This document shows positions 7,153 to 14,682 of a stretch of 14,682 bases of DNA, in pieces (within the stretch, counting starts at the first letter, position 1; every line of letters begins with the position of its first letter). The DNA lies in the NCBI GenBank assembly GCA_016936035.1, contig JAFGPU010000362.1, positions 1 through 14,682 on the forward strand, in the 5' to 3' direction. The stretch comes from Acidimicrobiales bacterium. GTDB taxonomy: Bacteria; Actinomycetota; Acidimicrobiia; Acidimicrobiales; VFJN01. The translations under genes were made by a program, and so were the position numbers. Under the pieces are notes generated by a model, which had not been told where the DNA came from, did not search any database, and saw only the letters and a list, made by a program, of their open reading frames with translations.

Positions 7153-7857
7153 CCACACCGGCATCGGCCGCCGGCCGATCGCCACCTCGACCGCGGCGCG
7201 GGCCAGCAACCGCGTCGAGTCGAGCACCGGCAGCGGCGAGGTGTCCGGCCCGACGAGCAGCGGGATCTCTGTGCACACCAGCGCGACGGCGTCGCAGCCG
7301 TCCCGCCGGAGCTGGTCGATGATCCGGACGTACTCGCGGCGTGCCGCGTCCGAGAACACGCCCTCGACGAGCTCGTCGAAGATGATGGCGTCGACGGTGG
7401 CGCGGTCGTCCTCGGTCGGGACACGGTGTTCGATGCCCCGGGCCGCGAGCGCCCGGGGGTAGATCCAGCCGTCCATCGTGAACCGCGTCCCCAGGATGCC
7501 GACGCGGCGGCGGTCGTCCCGCGCCGCCCGGTCGGCCACCTCGTCAGCGATGTGCAGCCCCGGCAGCGGGAGGGGGTCGCCCTCCTGTTCGAGGGCCAGG
7601 TGGGCGCTGTTGTCCGGGCAGGCGAAGAACGTGGCGCCGGCAGCGGACAGCCGGGCGGCGCTGCGGGCCAGGACGGCCCGGATCGCGTCGTGGTCGCCCG
7701 CGTCCCACGCCGGCATGCTCTCGGCCAGCGCGATGCAGTCGAGCGTGACGTCAGGATGGGCGTAGGGGCCCAGCTCGCGGGCGCTGTCGGCCGCGAACGT
7801 GCGCAGGCACAGCGCCGCGCCCTCGATGCTGTGGGCGAGTATCCCCGCGTGCTCCAT
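7129..7857 (-). CDS. Aspartate/glutamate racemase family protein
   Basis: A 242-residue cytoplasmic, cofactor-independent racemase-fold protein. The two catalytic cysteines sit where the family has them: C80 in FFACPDNSAHLAL (78-90) and C195 in ALVCTEIPLL (192-201), with a glycine-rich GILGTRFTMDG (120-130) starting the second half. The family interconverts L- and D-amino acids (Asp, Glu or others) by two-base proton exchange; exact substrate cannot be read here, and hydantoin racemase or maleate isomerase relatives are alternatives. The ATG at 7857 is chosen because MEHAGILAHSIEGAAL is the expected N-terminus; no Shine-Dalgarno precedes it, but a -10-like CATACT ends 6 bases upstream, suggesting a leaderless mRNA. 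It is divergent from kynA by 112 bases. Its C-terminal codons lie within the arm of the shared terminator. Confidence 0.88.
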   Translation of the reverse strand: MEHAGILAHSIEGAALCLRTFAADSARELGPYAHPDVTLDCIALAESMPAWDAGDHDAIRAVLARSAARLSAAGATFFACPDNSAHLALEQEGDPLPLPGLHIADEVADRAARDDRRRVGILGTRFTMDGWIYPRALAARGIEHRVPTEDDRATVDAIIFDELVEGVFSDAARREYVRIIDQLRRDGCDAVALVCTEIPLLVGPDTSPLPVLDSTRLLARAAVEVAIGRRPMPVWRGGPPAA

Positions 7858-7858
7858 G

Positions 7859-7873
7859 CCGGCAGTATGCCGG
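7859..7873 (-). promoter_or_regulatory. Hairpin/dyad overlapping a -10-like element just before the racemase ATG
   Basis: CCGGCA (7859-7864), GTA, TGCCGG (7868-7873) form a perfect 6-bp dyad directly against the racemase start. On the minus strand it embeds CATACT (7869-7864), a 4-of-6 match to TATAAT placed so that transcription would begin at or next to the A of ATG 7857. No -35 hexamer is recognisable. It may be a promoter/operator of a leaderless gene or a short 5' hairpin. Confidence 0.35.
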
Positions 7874-7969
7874 TATCGGCGATCGCGGCAGGCCGCCACG
7901 TCGCAACCCGGTGCATCTACGCTGCGCACGGCCCCTGCCCGTGGATGCCACGACGAGGTGACCGCCCGC

Positions 7970-8761
7970 ATGCCCGACCGCTCCCCTGCCCTGACCTACT
8001 CGTCGTACCTCGCGCTCGACGAGGTGCTCGCCGCGCAGCGCCCCCGCTCCGACGAGCACGACGAGATGCTGTTCATCGTCGTCCACCAGGTGTACGAGCT
8101 GTGGTTCAAGCAGCTGCTCCACGAGACCACGCACCTCCAGCGCGGGCTCGAGGGGGGCGACACCGCCCACGCGCTGCACACCTTGCGGCGCATCCTCGCC
8201 ATCCTCAAGGTGGCGGTCGCCCAGATCGACGTGCTCGAGACGATGACGCCGCGCCAGTTCCTCGGGTTCCGTGACCGTCTCGACGCCGCCAGCGGGTTCC
8301 AGTCGGCCCAGTTCCGGGCGCTCGAAGCCACGCTCGGGCGGCGTGACCGGGCGGTCGTGGACCACCACCCCGCCGGCAGCCCGGGGCGCGCCCGCATCGA
8401 GGCCGCGATGGCGGCCCCCTCGGTGTTCGACTCGTTCCTCCGCTACCTCGCCACCCAGGGCTATGACGTGCCGGCCGGCGCGCTCGACCGCGACGTCACG
8501 CACGCGTGGGAGCCGTCGCCCGCCGTGCAGCAGATGCTGCTCGCCGTCTACCGCGACGACAGCGAGCCCGCGCAGATCGCCGAACGGCTGGTCGACCTCG
8601 ACGAGGGCCTGCAGGAGTGGCGCTACCGGCACGTGAAGATGGTCGAGCGCACCATCGGCACCCGCTCGGGCACCGGCGGTTCCGCCGGTGCCGCCTACCT
8701 GCGGTCGACGCTGTCGACCCCGGTGTTCCCCGACCTGTGGGCCATCCGGAGCGAGCTGTGA
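7970..8761 (+). CDS. kynA: Tryptophan 2,3-dioxygenase
   Basis: A 263-residue haem enzyme that opens the indole ring of L-tryptophan with O2 to give N-formylkynurenine, first step of the kynurenine pathway. LTYSSYLALDEVL opens the fold; DEMLFIVVHQVYELWFKQLL (31-50) carries the distal His39. FLGFRDRLDAASGFQS (97-112) contains the substrate-carboxylate Arg101. RYRHVKMVERTIGTRSGTGG (218-237) carries the axial haem ligand His221 and the GTGGS loop (234-238) that closes over the substrate. All residues known to matter in the Xanthomonas enzyme have counterparts. Length is a little short because the C-terminus ends soon after the core. The ATG at 7970 has GAGGTG 9 bases upstream; an in-frame GTG at 7958 is a less likely start. 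The stop overlaps the kynU start, so the two are co-translated. Confidence 0.97.
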   Translation: MPDRSPALTYSSYLALDEVLAAQRPRSDEHDEMLFIVVHQVYELWFKQLLHETTHLQRGLEGGDTAHALHTLRRILAILKVAVAQIDVLETMTPRQFLGFRDRLDAASGFQSAQFRALEATLGRRDRAVVDHHPAGSPGRARIEAAMAAPSVFDSFLRYLATQGYDVPAGALDRDVTHAWEPSPAVQQMLLAVYRDDSEPAQIAERLVDLDEGLQEWRYRHVKMVERTIGTRSGTGGSAGAAYLRSTLSTPVFPDLWAIRSEL

Positions 8762-9969
8762 CCACGCTGGACGACCTGGCGTCCACACCCAACGCGCTGG
8801 CGCCGCACTACTCGCGCTTCCGCGTCGCCGAGCGGCTGCTGCTGACCGGGCACTCCCACCAGGCGTGGCCGGACGTCGCCCGCGAGGGACAGCTCGAGGC
8901 GTTCGACGACGCCGCCGAGGCCGTGGACGGGAAGTGGGATCGCGCCGCGGCGAAGGCCGACGAGCTGCGTGCCGCGGTCGGCCGGCTGCTCGGCGACCCC
9001 GGCGGGCAGGTGGCGCTGGGCGCCAACACCCACGAGCTGGTCGTCCGGTTCCTCTCGGGGCTCGGGTTGCAGGCCGGTGGTCGGCGCCTGGTGACGACCG
9101 ACGGCGAGTTCCACAGCCTGCGGCGCCAGCTCGACCGGCTGGCCGAGGAAGGCGTCGACGTGGTCCGGGTGACCGCGGAGCCGGCCGGCACGCTCGCCGA
9201 GCGCCTGGCGGCGACGCTCGGTGACGGCCGGGCCACGGCGGCCGTCCTGGTCTCGGCAGTGCTGTTCGAGTCGGCGAGGGTCGTCCCCGACCTGGGCGGT
9301 CTGGCCGACGTGTGCCGCCGGCACGAGGTCGAGCTGCTGGTCGACGCCTACCACGCCCTCGGCCCGGTGCCGCTGCCGCTCGGGGCGCTGGGCCTGAGCG
9401 ACGCCTGGGTGGTGGGTGGCGGCTACAAGTACCTGCAGCTCGGCGAGGGCAACGGCTTCCTGCGCCTGCCCCCGCACGCGGGCTGGATGCGCCCGGTCGT
9501 CACGGGCTGGTTCGCCGAGTTCGCCGATCTGGCCGGCGAGCACCCCACCGGACGCGTGCAGTACGGCGAGGGCGCGGCGCGCTTCGCCGGCGCGACCTAC
9601 GACCCCACCAGCCACTACCGGGCGGCGCGGGTGCTCCGCTTCTTCGACGACAGCGGCCTGACGCCGGCGTTGCTGCACCAGAGCTACCAGCACCAGCTCG
9701 ACGTGCTGATCCGGGCCTTCGACGAGCTCGACGCCCCCGAGGCGGTCATCGCCCGCGATCGCACGGTCCGGCTCGCGGACCTGGGCGGCTTCCTGGCCCT
9801 GCGCACCCCACACGCCCCCCGGCTCGAACAGGAGCTCGCGCGGCGAGGCGTCCTCTGCGACCACCGCGGGCAGGTCCTGCGGCTCGGCCCGGCGCCCTAC
9901 CTCGCCGACGCCCAGCTCGAGGCCGCGATCGCCGCCCTCGGCGAGGCGGTCGCCGCCATCGCGGGGTGA
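8758..9969 (+). CDS. kynU: Kynureninase-like PLP-dependent enzyme
   Basis: A 403-residue fold-type I PLP enzyme of the class V aminotransferase/kynureninase group. The cofactor lysine is K224 in WVVGGGYKYLQLGEGNGF (217-234), a variant of the kynureninase YKY motif. The pyridine-N Asp is D196 in LLVDAYHALG (193-202), where kynureninases usually have D-x-x-H; H199 fits. The N-terminal LTGHSHQAWPDVAREGQLEAF (29-49) is the substrate-end segment. Kynureninase cleaves kynurenine to anthranilate and alanine. The assignment rests on fold plus its position directly after kynA: its GTG start overlaps the kynA stop in a GTGA tetranucleotide, with GGAGCGAG upstream. Sequence departs enough from textbook KynU that a related beta-lyase or desulfurase-like activity is possible. 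No formamidase (kynB) is seen nearby. Confidence 0.85.
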   Translation: MTTLDDLASTPNALAPHYSRFRVAERLLLTGHSHQAWPDVAREGQLEAFDDAAEAVDGKWDRAAAKADELRAAVGRLLGDPGGQVALGANTHELVVRFLSGLGLQAGGRRLVTTDGEFHSLRRQLDRLAEEGVDVVRVTAEPAGTLAERLAATLGDGRATAAVLVSAVLFESARVVPDLGGLADVCRRHEVELLVDAYHALGPVPLPLGALGLSDAWVVGGGYKYLQLGEGNGFLRLPPHAGWMRPVVTGWFAEFADLAGEHPTGRVQYGEGAARFAGATYDPTSHYRAARVLRFFDDSGLTPALLHQSYQHQLDVLIRAFDELDAPEAVIARDRTVRLADLGGFLALRTPHAPRLEQELARRGVLCDHRGQVLRLGPAPYLADAQLEAAIAALGEAVAAIAG

Positions 9970-9991
9970 GGGCCCCGGGCGACGCGCGAGC

Positions 9992-10028
9992 GGGCTCCCC
10001 GGCCCGGCGGGGGCGGGCCGGGGAGCCC
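9992..10028. terminator. Perfect 15-bp stem between kynU and the protease gene
   Basis: GGGCTCCCCGGCCCG (9992-10006) pairs exactly with CGGGCCGGGGAGCCC (10014-10028) around a 7-base loop GCGGGGG. It begins 22 bases after the kynU stop and lies 39 bases beyond the stop of the converging protease gene, so it can act on both transcripts. It lacks a T-tract, but stem length, GC content and position make it a strong terminator candidate. Confidence 0.78.
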
Positions 10029-10031
10029 AGT

Positions 10032-10067
10032 GCTCAGTGGCTGGCTGTGTTCAGTGGTTGGCCGTGC

Positions 10068-10082
<15 letters not shown>
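10032..10082 (-). repeat. Three tandem copies of a 17-bp unit across the protease stop codon
   Basis: On the minus strand the unit ACGGCCAGCCACTGAGC occurs at 10082-10066, again with two G-to-A changes at 10065-10049, and with one G-to-A change at 10048-10032. The first copy encodes the final residues and stop of the S8 protease. Because 17 is not a multiple of 3, the TGA of the three copies (10070-10068, 10053-10051, 10036-10034) falls in three different frames. It looks like a slippage triplication after or at gene end. Confidence 0.85.
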
Positions 10083-11915
<1,833 letters not shown>

Positions 11916-12300
11916 GGTGGTTCCTCCCCCTGTGGGTGACCGGCCGACGGCCGGCACGTGACGTACTTCGCCCACCACGACGAGTGCTCGTCTGCCGTTC
12001 GCACTGTACGACTACGCTCCGCATTTGGGAAGGGACGATCTGTAATGCCTGCTGCGGGTTCGTCGATCGACGCGACGCGAGCTGGCGCCCACCGGTGAGC
12101 AAGCTGTGCAGGCCCCGCCGTCAGGCGGCGAGCACCGGCTGGCAGTGGAGCTCCTCCGGTGGGCCCCCGAGCCCGGCTCGCGGCCTCCGACACGCGGCGC
12201 CTCGCGGACGCCTCGGCGGAATCACGGCTCGCACACGCCAGGATGGGCGATCGCGAAGAGACCGGTCCGGGAGCGTGCACGATGGCAGAGGCGAGCTGAG
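11916..12300. other. 385-base divergent intergenic region between protease and mtfA-like genes
   Basis: It holds no convincing gene. The part near 12000-12050 is less GC-rich than the rest and contains a candidate protease promoter. Between that promoter and the protease ATG lie two dyads, GACGAG-TG-CTCGTC (11979-11992) and CCGGCC-GAC-GGCCGG (11940-11954), and a CACGTG palindrome (11955-11960); these could be operators or leader structure. The half nearer mtfA has no recognisable promoter. A five-codon ATG...TGA frame (12283-12300) ends exactly at the mtfA-like GTG. Confidence 0.5.
12003..12031 (-). promoter_or_regulatory. Candidate housekeeping-sigma promoter of the S8 protease
   Basis: On the minus strand TTCCCA (12031-12026, 4 of 6 to TTGACA), 17 bases, then TACAGT (12008-12003, 4 of 6 to TATAAT; fits TAnnnT). 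It would give a start near 11996 and a leader of about 80 bases containing two dyads. It sits in the least GC-rich stretch of the intergenic region. Matches are partial, so this is a candidate only. Confidence 0.35.
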
Positions 12301-13056
12301 GTGTGGGGGCGCCGGCGCGACCGGTCGGGGCTGCCCGACGCGTGGCGCACCATCACGGCCACGTCGCTCGCCCACTGGCACGTGCTCGACGAAGACGAGC
12401 GGGAACGCCTCGGCCACCTCATGGCCCAGGTCGCCGACCGGCGGTGGGAAGCCGCCAACGGGTTCGCGCTCACCGACGAGATCCGCGTCGTGATCGCAGC
12501 CCAGGCCGCGCTGCTCGTCCTCGGGCTCGACATCGACTGCTACCGCGACGTCACCGCCATCGTGGTCCACCCCACCACCGTCACCCTCCACGGCGAGCGG
12601 GCCGGACCGGCCCGCGGCCTGGCCACCGACGCCCCGCTGAGCGTCGTCGGTCAGACCCACGACCGGCGGGGTCCCGTGCTCATCGCCTGGGATGCGGCCC
12701 GCGCCGGCGCCCGCCACCCCGAGCGGGGCTACAACGTCGTGCTCCACGAGTTCGCGCACAAGCTCGACATGCTCGACGGCCTCGTCGACGGCACGCCACC
12801 CCTGCCCGACGACGCCGCCCGCCGGCGGTGGGTCGAGGTGTGCACGGCGGCGTACGAGCGGCTGCGCAACGGCGAGGACGGCGGCGTCCTCCGCGGCTAC
12901 GCGGCGGTCAACCCCGGCGAGTTCTTCGCGGTCGCCACCGAGGTGTTCTTCGACCGTCCGACGGATCTCGCCGTCGAGGCGCCCGCGCTCTACGACGTCC
13001 TCCGCGACTTCTACCGCCAGGACCCGGCTGCCCGCACCCGCCGCGCGCACCTTTGA
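12301..13056 (+). CDS. MtfA-like zinc-dependent peptidase (M90 family)
   Basis: A 251-residue cytoplasmic metallopeptidase resembling E. coli MtfA (265 residues), which cleaves substrates with an aminopeptidase-type activity and in E. coli binds the glucose repressor Mlc. FALTDEIRVVIAAQAALLVLGLD (55-77) is the conserved first block. HEFAHKLDMLDG (149-160) supplies zinc ligands H149 and H153 with catalytic E150, and GEFFAVATEVFF (206-217) supplies the third ligand E214. The Mlc partner is not expected in actinobacteria, so the physiological role is open. The GTG at 12301 is chosen: MtfA proteins begin near W-x-R...LP-W, and AGAGGCGAG lies just upstream. The open frame extends to an ATG at 12106, but those 65 residues are Arg/Pro/Gly-rich and non-homologous. 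It converges with the downstream sigma-like gene. Confidence 0.9.
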   Translation: MWGRRRDRSGLPDAWRTITATSLAHWHVLDEDERERLGHLMAQVADRRWEAANGFALTDEIRVVIAAQAALLVLGLDIDCYRDVTAIVVHPTTVTLHGERAGPARGLATDAPLSVVGQTHDRRGPVLIAWDAARAGARHPERGYNVVLHEFAHKLDMLDGLVDGTPPLPDDAARRRWVEVCTAAYERLRNGEDGGVLRGYAAVNPGEFFAVATEVFFDRPTDLAVEAPALYDVLRDFYRQDPAARTRRAHL

Positions 13057-13057
13057 C

Positions 13058-13104
13058 GGGGCGACCGCCCCCTCCCGGCCGGCAGGCACCGGCCCGGTCG
13101 GGCC
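13058..13104. terminator. Two small GC hairpins between convergent genes
   Basis: GGGGC-GACC-GCCCC (13058-13071 within GGGGCGACCGCCCC) starts one base after the mtfA-like stop, and GGCCCG-GT-CGGGCC (13091-13104) sits just before the stop of the opposing gene. Stems are 5-6 bp with tight loops and no T-tract, so they are weaker than the other two junction stems. Assigned by position. Confidence 0.35.
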
Positions 13105-13106
13105 GC

Positions 13107-14682
13107 TCAGCCGGCCGCCGTCGCCGTGGCCGTCGCCTCGCCACCGGGTCCGGTCACCGTGAGGGTGAACGACGGGGCCGGTTCTGCGGCGACGCAGCGG
13201 GTCTCGGTGCCCGACGCGGCGTGGGTGGTGACGCCGCCCGGCCCCGAGAGCGTGGCGCTGTCGCCACCCGTGCTCTGCCATGCCAGGTGGACCTCGCGAT
13301 CCGACGCCGTCGCGCCGCACGCCCCACCGAGGCTGGCCCGGAAGCCCCCGATCGCCGGCGCACCCCCGCCGGGCACGCCGGGATCGGCGGGCTCGCGTCC
13401 CGTCGTGGAGCCCGTCGACGCCGTGGTGCCCGTCGATCCCGGGTCGGGGACCGCATCGGGCGAGCCTCCGCCGGCCGGCTCAGCCGGGTCGGCCGGTGCG
13501 GTCGTGTCGGCCGCCGTGGGCGGCACCGGCGCGGGGAGCGTCGAGGTGGTCGGGGTGGTGGGCGCCCGCTCGACGCCGCTCAGCGACCCGGCGGACCGGG
13601 CGGCGTCCACCGCCGACCCGGCGGGCTCGGCGACGTCATCGGGATCGCCGGCGCCGCGCGTCAGCAGCGCCACCGCGCCGACGCCCACCACGAGGGCGAC
13701 CAGCACGGCGACCATCAGCCGGCGAGCGAGGGTGCCCATGCCGACGCCGCCGCTGCCGGTGCCTCCCGCGCCGGCAGCGACGCCCTCACCACCGCCGTCC
13801 TCGCCGCCGGCACCCACCCCGCCCGGCTCGCCGGTGTCAGCCTCGGCGGCCGCCCCGTCGGGCACGCCGGTGTCGGCCCCGGCACCCGCGCCGGCGTCCT
13901 CGCCGTTCGCACCGGGCTCTCCGCCGCCGCCGTGGGCGTCGCGAGTCGACCCGGCTGCGTCGCCGAGGCCGACCGATGCGGACCCCGCCATCGGCACGCC
14001 GGCCTCACCGAGCGCCGCCGCCGCCTCGGCCTTGATCAGCGGTGGGGCGATCACCATCGGCATGGCGGCGAAGAGCGCCTCGGGAGCGAGGCGCAGGCGT
14101 TGACGCTCACCGCAGTCGTCGCATCCCTGGGCGTGCCGGCCGACGACCCTGACGGCCTCGGGCCCGAAGGTCGTGATCCCGGCCGCGGTGATGGCCCTGT
14201 CGAGGCCAGCGCAGGCGCTGCTGTCGCGCCACAGCACCCACGACCTGATGGCACCGCCGAGCCGGCGCTTGAGCCGGTGCAGCAGCTGGTGGGCGTTGTT
14301 GGCGGTGACGTCCAGCTCTTCCGCGATCTCCTGGGCCCCGAAGCCGTGGCGAAGGTGCAGGTCGAGCAGGCTGGCGTCGCGCTCACCCAGGGCGCTCGCC
14401 GCAGCCAAGACGAGCTCCCGCTGGTCGCGCTCGCCGAACGCGGCCGTCATGTCGACCTCGGGCGCGGCGCGGTCGGGAGTGGCGTCCGCAGACCCGCCGG
14501 CCGGGGTGGCACGACGGTCGCGGTCGAGGCGGTTGAGCGCCCGGTTGCGGGCGATGCGCCGCACCCATCCCCCGAACGAGCCCGGCTGCTCGAGTTGCCC
14601 GAGGCCCTGCCACGCCGCCAGGAAGACGTCCTGGGCCACCTCGGCCGCGGTGTCGCGGTTGCGGACGATCCGCCAGGCCACG
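13107..14682 (-). CDS. Sigma-70-family (ECF-like) factor fused to a zinc anti-sigma motif, membrane helix and exported domain; N-terminus cut off
   Basis: The gene runs off the right edge; 524 residues are visible (numbered from codon 14681) and the start of sigma region 2 is missing. Region 2 remainder: IVRNRDTAAEVAQDVFLAAW to RNRALNRLDRDRR (5-57). Region 4: LDLHLRHGFGAQEIAEELDVTANNAHQLL (106-134). Then C157 and H183-AQG-C187-DD-C190, an exact H-x3-C-x2-C as in zinc-binding anti-sigma (ZAS) domains. A Gly/Ala/Asp/Glu-rich linker (about 225-316) leads to one hydrophobic helix (about 320-341, RRLMVAVLVALVVGVGAVALL), a Pro/Thr-rich stretch, and a C-terminal beta-type domain (about 444-524) with two Cys (455, 496). 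The topology implies a cytoplasmic sigma part tethered to an outside sensor, with release by proteolysis or inhibition by the ZAS part. That mechanism is inferred; the order of parts is seen. Fused ECF groups in actinobacteria are the nearest precedent. Confidence 0.82.
   Translation of the reverse strand, partial: VAWRIVRNRDTAAEVAQDVFLAAWQGLGQLEQPGSFGGWVRRIARNRALNRLDRDRRATPAGGSADATPDRAAPEVDMTAAFGERDQRELVLAAASALGERDASLLDLHLRHGFGAQEIAEELDVTANNAHQLLHRLKRRLGGAIRSWVLWRDSSACAGLDRAITAAGITTFGPEAVRVVGRHAQGCDDCGERQRLRLAPEALFAAMPMVIAPPLIKAEAAAALGEAGVPMAGSASVGLGDAAGSTRDAHGGGGEPGANGEDAGAGAGADTGVPDGAAAEADTGEPGGVGAGGEDGGGEGVAAGAGGTGSGGVGMGTLARRLMVAVLVALVVGVGAVALLTRGAGDPDDVAEPAGSAVDAARSAGSLSGVERAPTTPTTSTLPAPVPPTAADTTAPADPAEPAGGGSPDAVPDPGSTGTTASTGSTTGREPADPGVPGGGAPAIGGFRASLGGACGATASDREVHLAWQSTGGDSATLSGPGGVTTHAASGTETRCVAAEPAPSFTLTVTGPGGEATATATAAG

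Noticed and set aside
12045..12098. 17-codon ATG...TGA frame in the protease-mtfA intergenic region
   Set aside because: Has an AAGGGA upstream but is too short to judge and shows no recognisable sequence; not reported as a gene.
12218..12243. GGAAT that could start a second SigR-like promoter before the MtfA-like gene
   Set aside because: No GTT occurs 17-19 bases downstream, so the motif is incomplete.
12106..12300. N-terminal extension of the MtfA-like protein from an upstream ATG
   Set aside because: The extra 65 residues are Arg/Pro/Gly-rich and without MtfA similarity; the GTG at 12301 gives the expected family length and has a purine-rich site upstream.
13734..14009. Possible coding-repeat or misassembly in the Gly/Ala-rich linker of the sigma fusion
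   Set aside because: The stretch is low in complexity but keeps one open frame and has no exact long tandem unit, so it reads as a real disordered linker.
13126..14103. 325-codon plus-strand frame rich in Pro, Ser and Ala, antisense to the right-edge gene
   Set aside because: Mirrors the Gly/Ala/Asp-rich linker of the sigma fusion; no ribosome site or domain, whereas the minus strand carries recognisable sigma, zinc and membrane segments.

Overview
The window is a very GC-rich chromosomal segment with strong G/C third-position bias, GTG starts, purine-rich Shine-Dalgarno sites and a GTGA-type gene overlap. The gene content (a DUF3048 protein, an ECF42 sigma factor with its DGPF partner, a trx gene behind a SigR-like promoter, a kynA-kynU pair, a sigma factor fused to a ZAS motif) points to an actinomycete, possibly a deep-branching class such as Acidimicrobiia. 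That placement is inference. I see no rRNA, tRNA, IS element, phage gene, CRISPR array or integration site.

Layout. 21-1070 (+): membrane-anchored DUF3048 protein. 1098-2682 (-): two-gene operon, DGPF/YCII-like protein then ECF42 sigma factor, preceded by a TGTCGA-N17-CGTC element that looks like the sigma factor's own promoter. 2867-3979 (+): divergent DUF1214-like protein. 4037-5699 (-): thioredoxin then a PAPS-type sulfotransferase; the thioredoxin has a GGGAAC-N18-GTT element typical of thiol-stress (SigR/SigH) control. 5922-7097 (+): secreted protein with the ligand pattern of the PHM-type copper monooxygenase fold. 7129-7857 (-): Asp/Glu racemase family protein. 7970-9969 (+): tryptophan 2,3-dioxygenase and a kynureninase-like PLP enzyme, overlapping by 4 bases. 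10068-11915 (-): secreted S8 protease with PKD and PPC C-terminal domains. 12301-13056 (+): MtfA-like zinc peptidase. 13107 to the right edge (-): a sigma-70-family protein continuing into a zinc-binding anti-sigma-like motif, a long linker, one membrane helix and an exported beta domain; its N-terminus lies outside the window.

How the genes work together. Three clusters make functional sense: the self-contained ECF42-DGPF regulatory unit, the trx-sulfotransferase pair, and the kynA-kynU tryptophan catabolic pair, which lacks a visible formamidase. The rest look like independent transcription units. Two convergent junctions carry perfect 15-16 bp GC-rich stems that probably stop transcription from both sides. 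The most unusual items are the one-protein sigma/anti-sigma membrane sensor at the right edge, the PHM-like protein in which Met seems to replace one copper His, and a 17-bp triplication over the protease stop codon that places a TGA in all three frames. I found no defence or mobile system.
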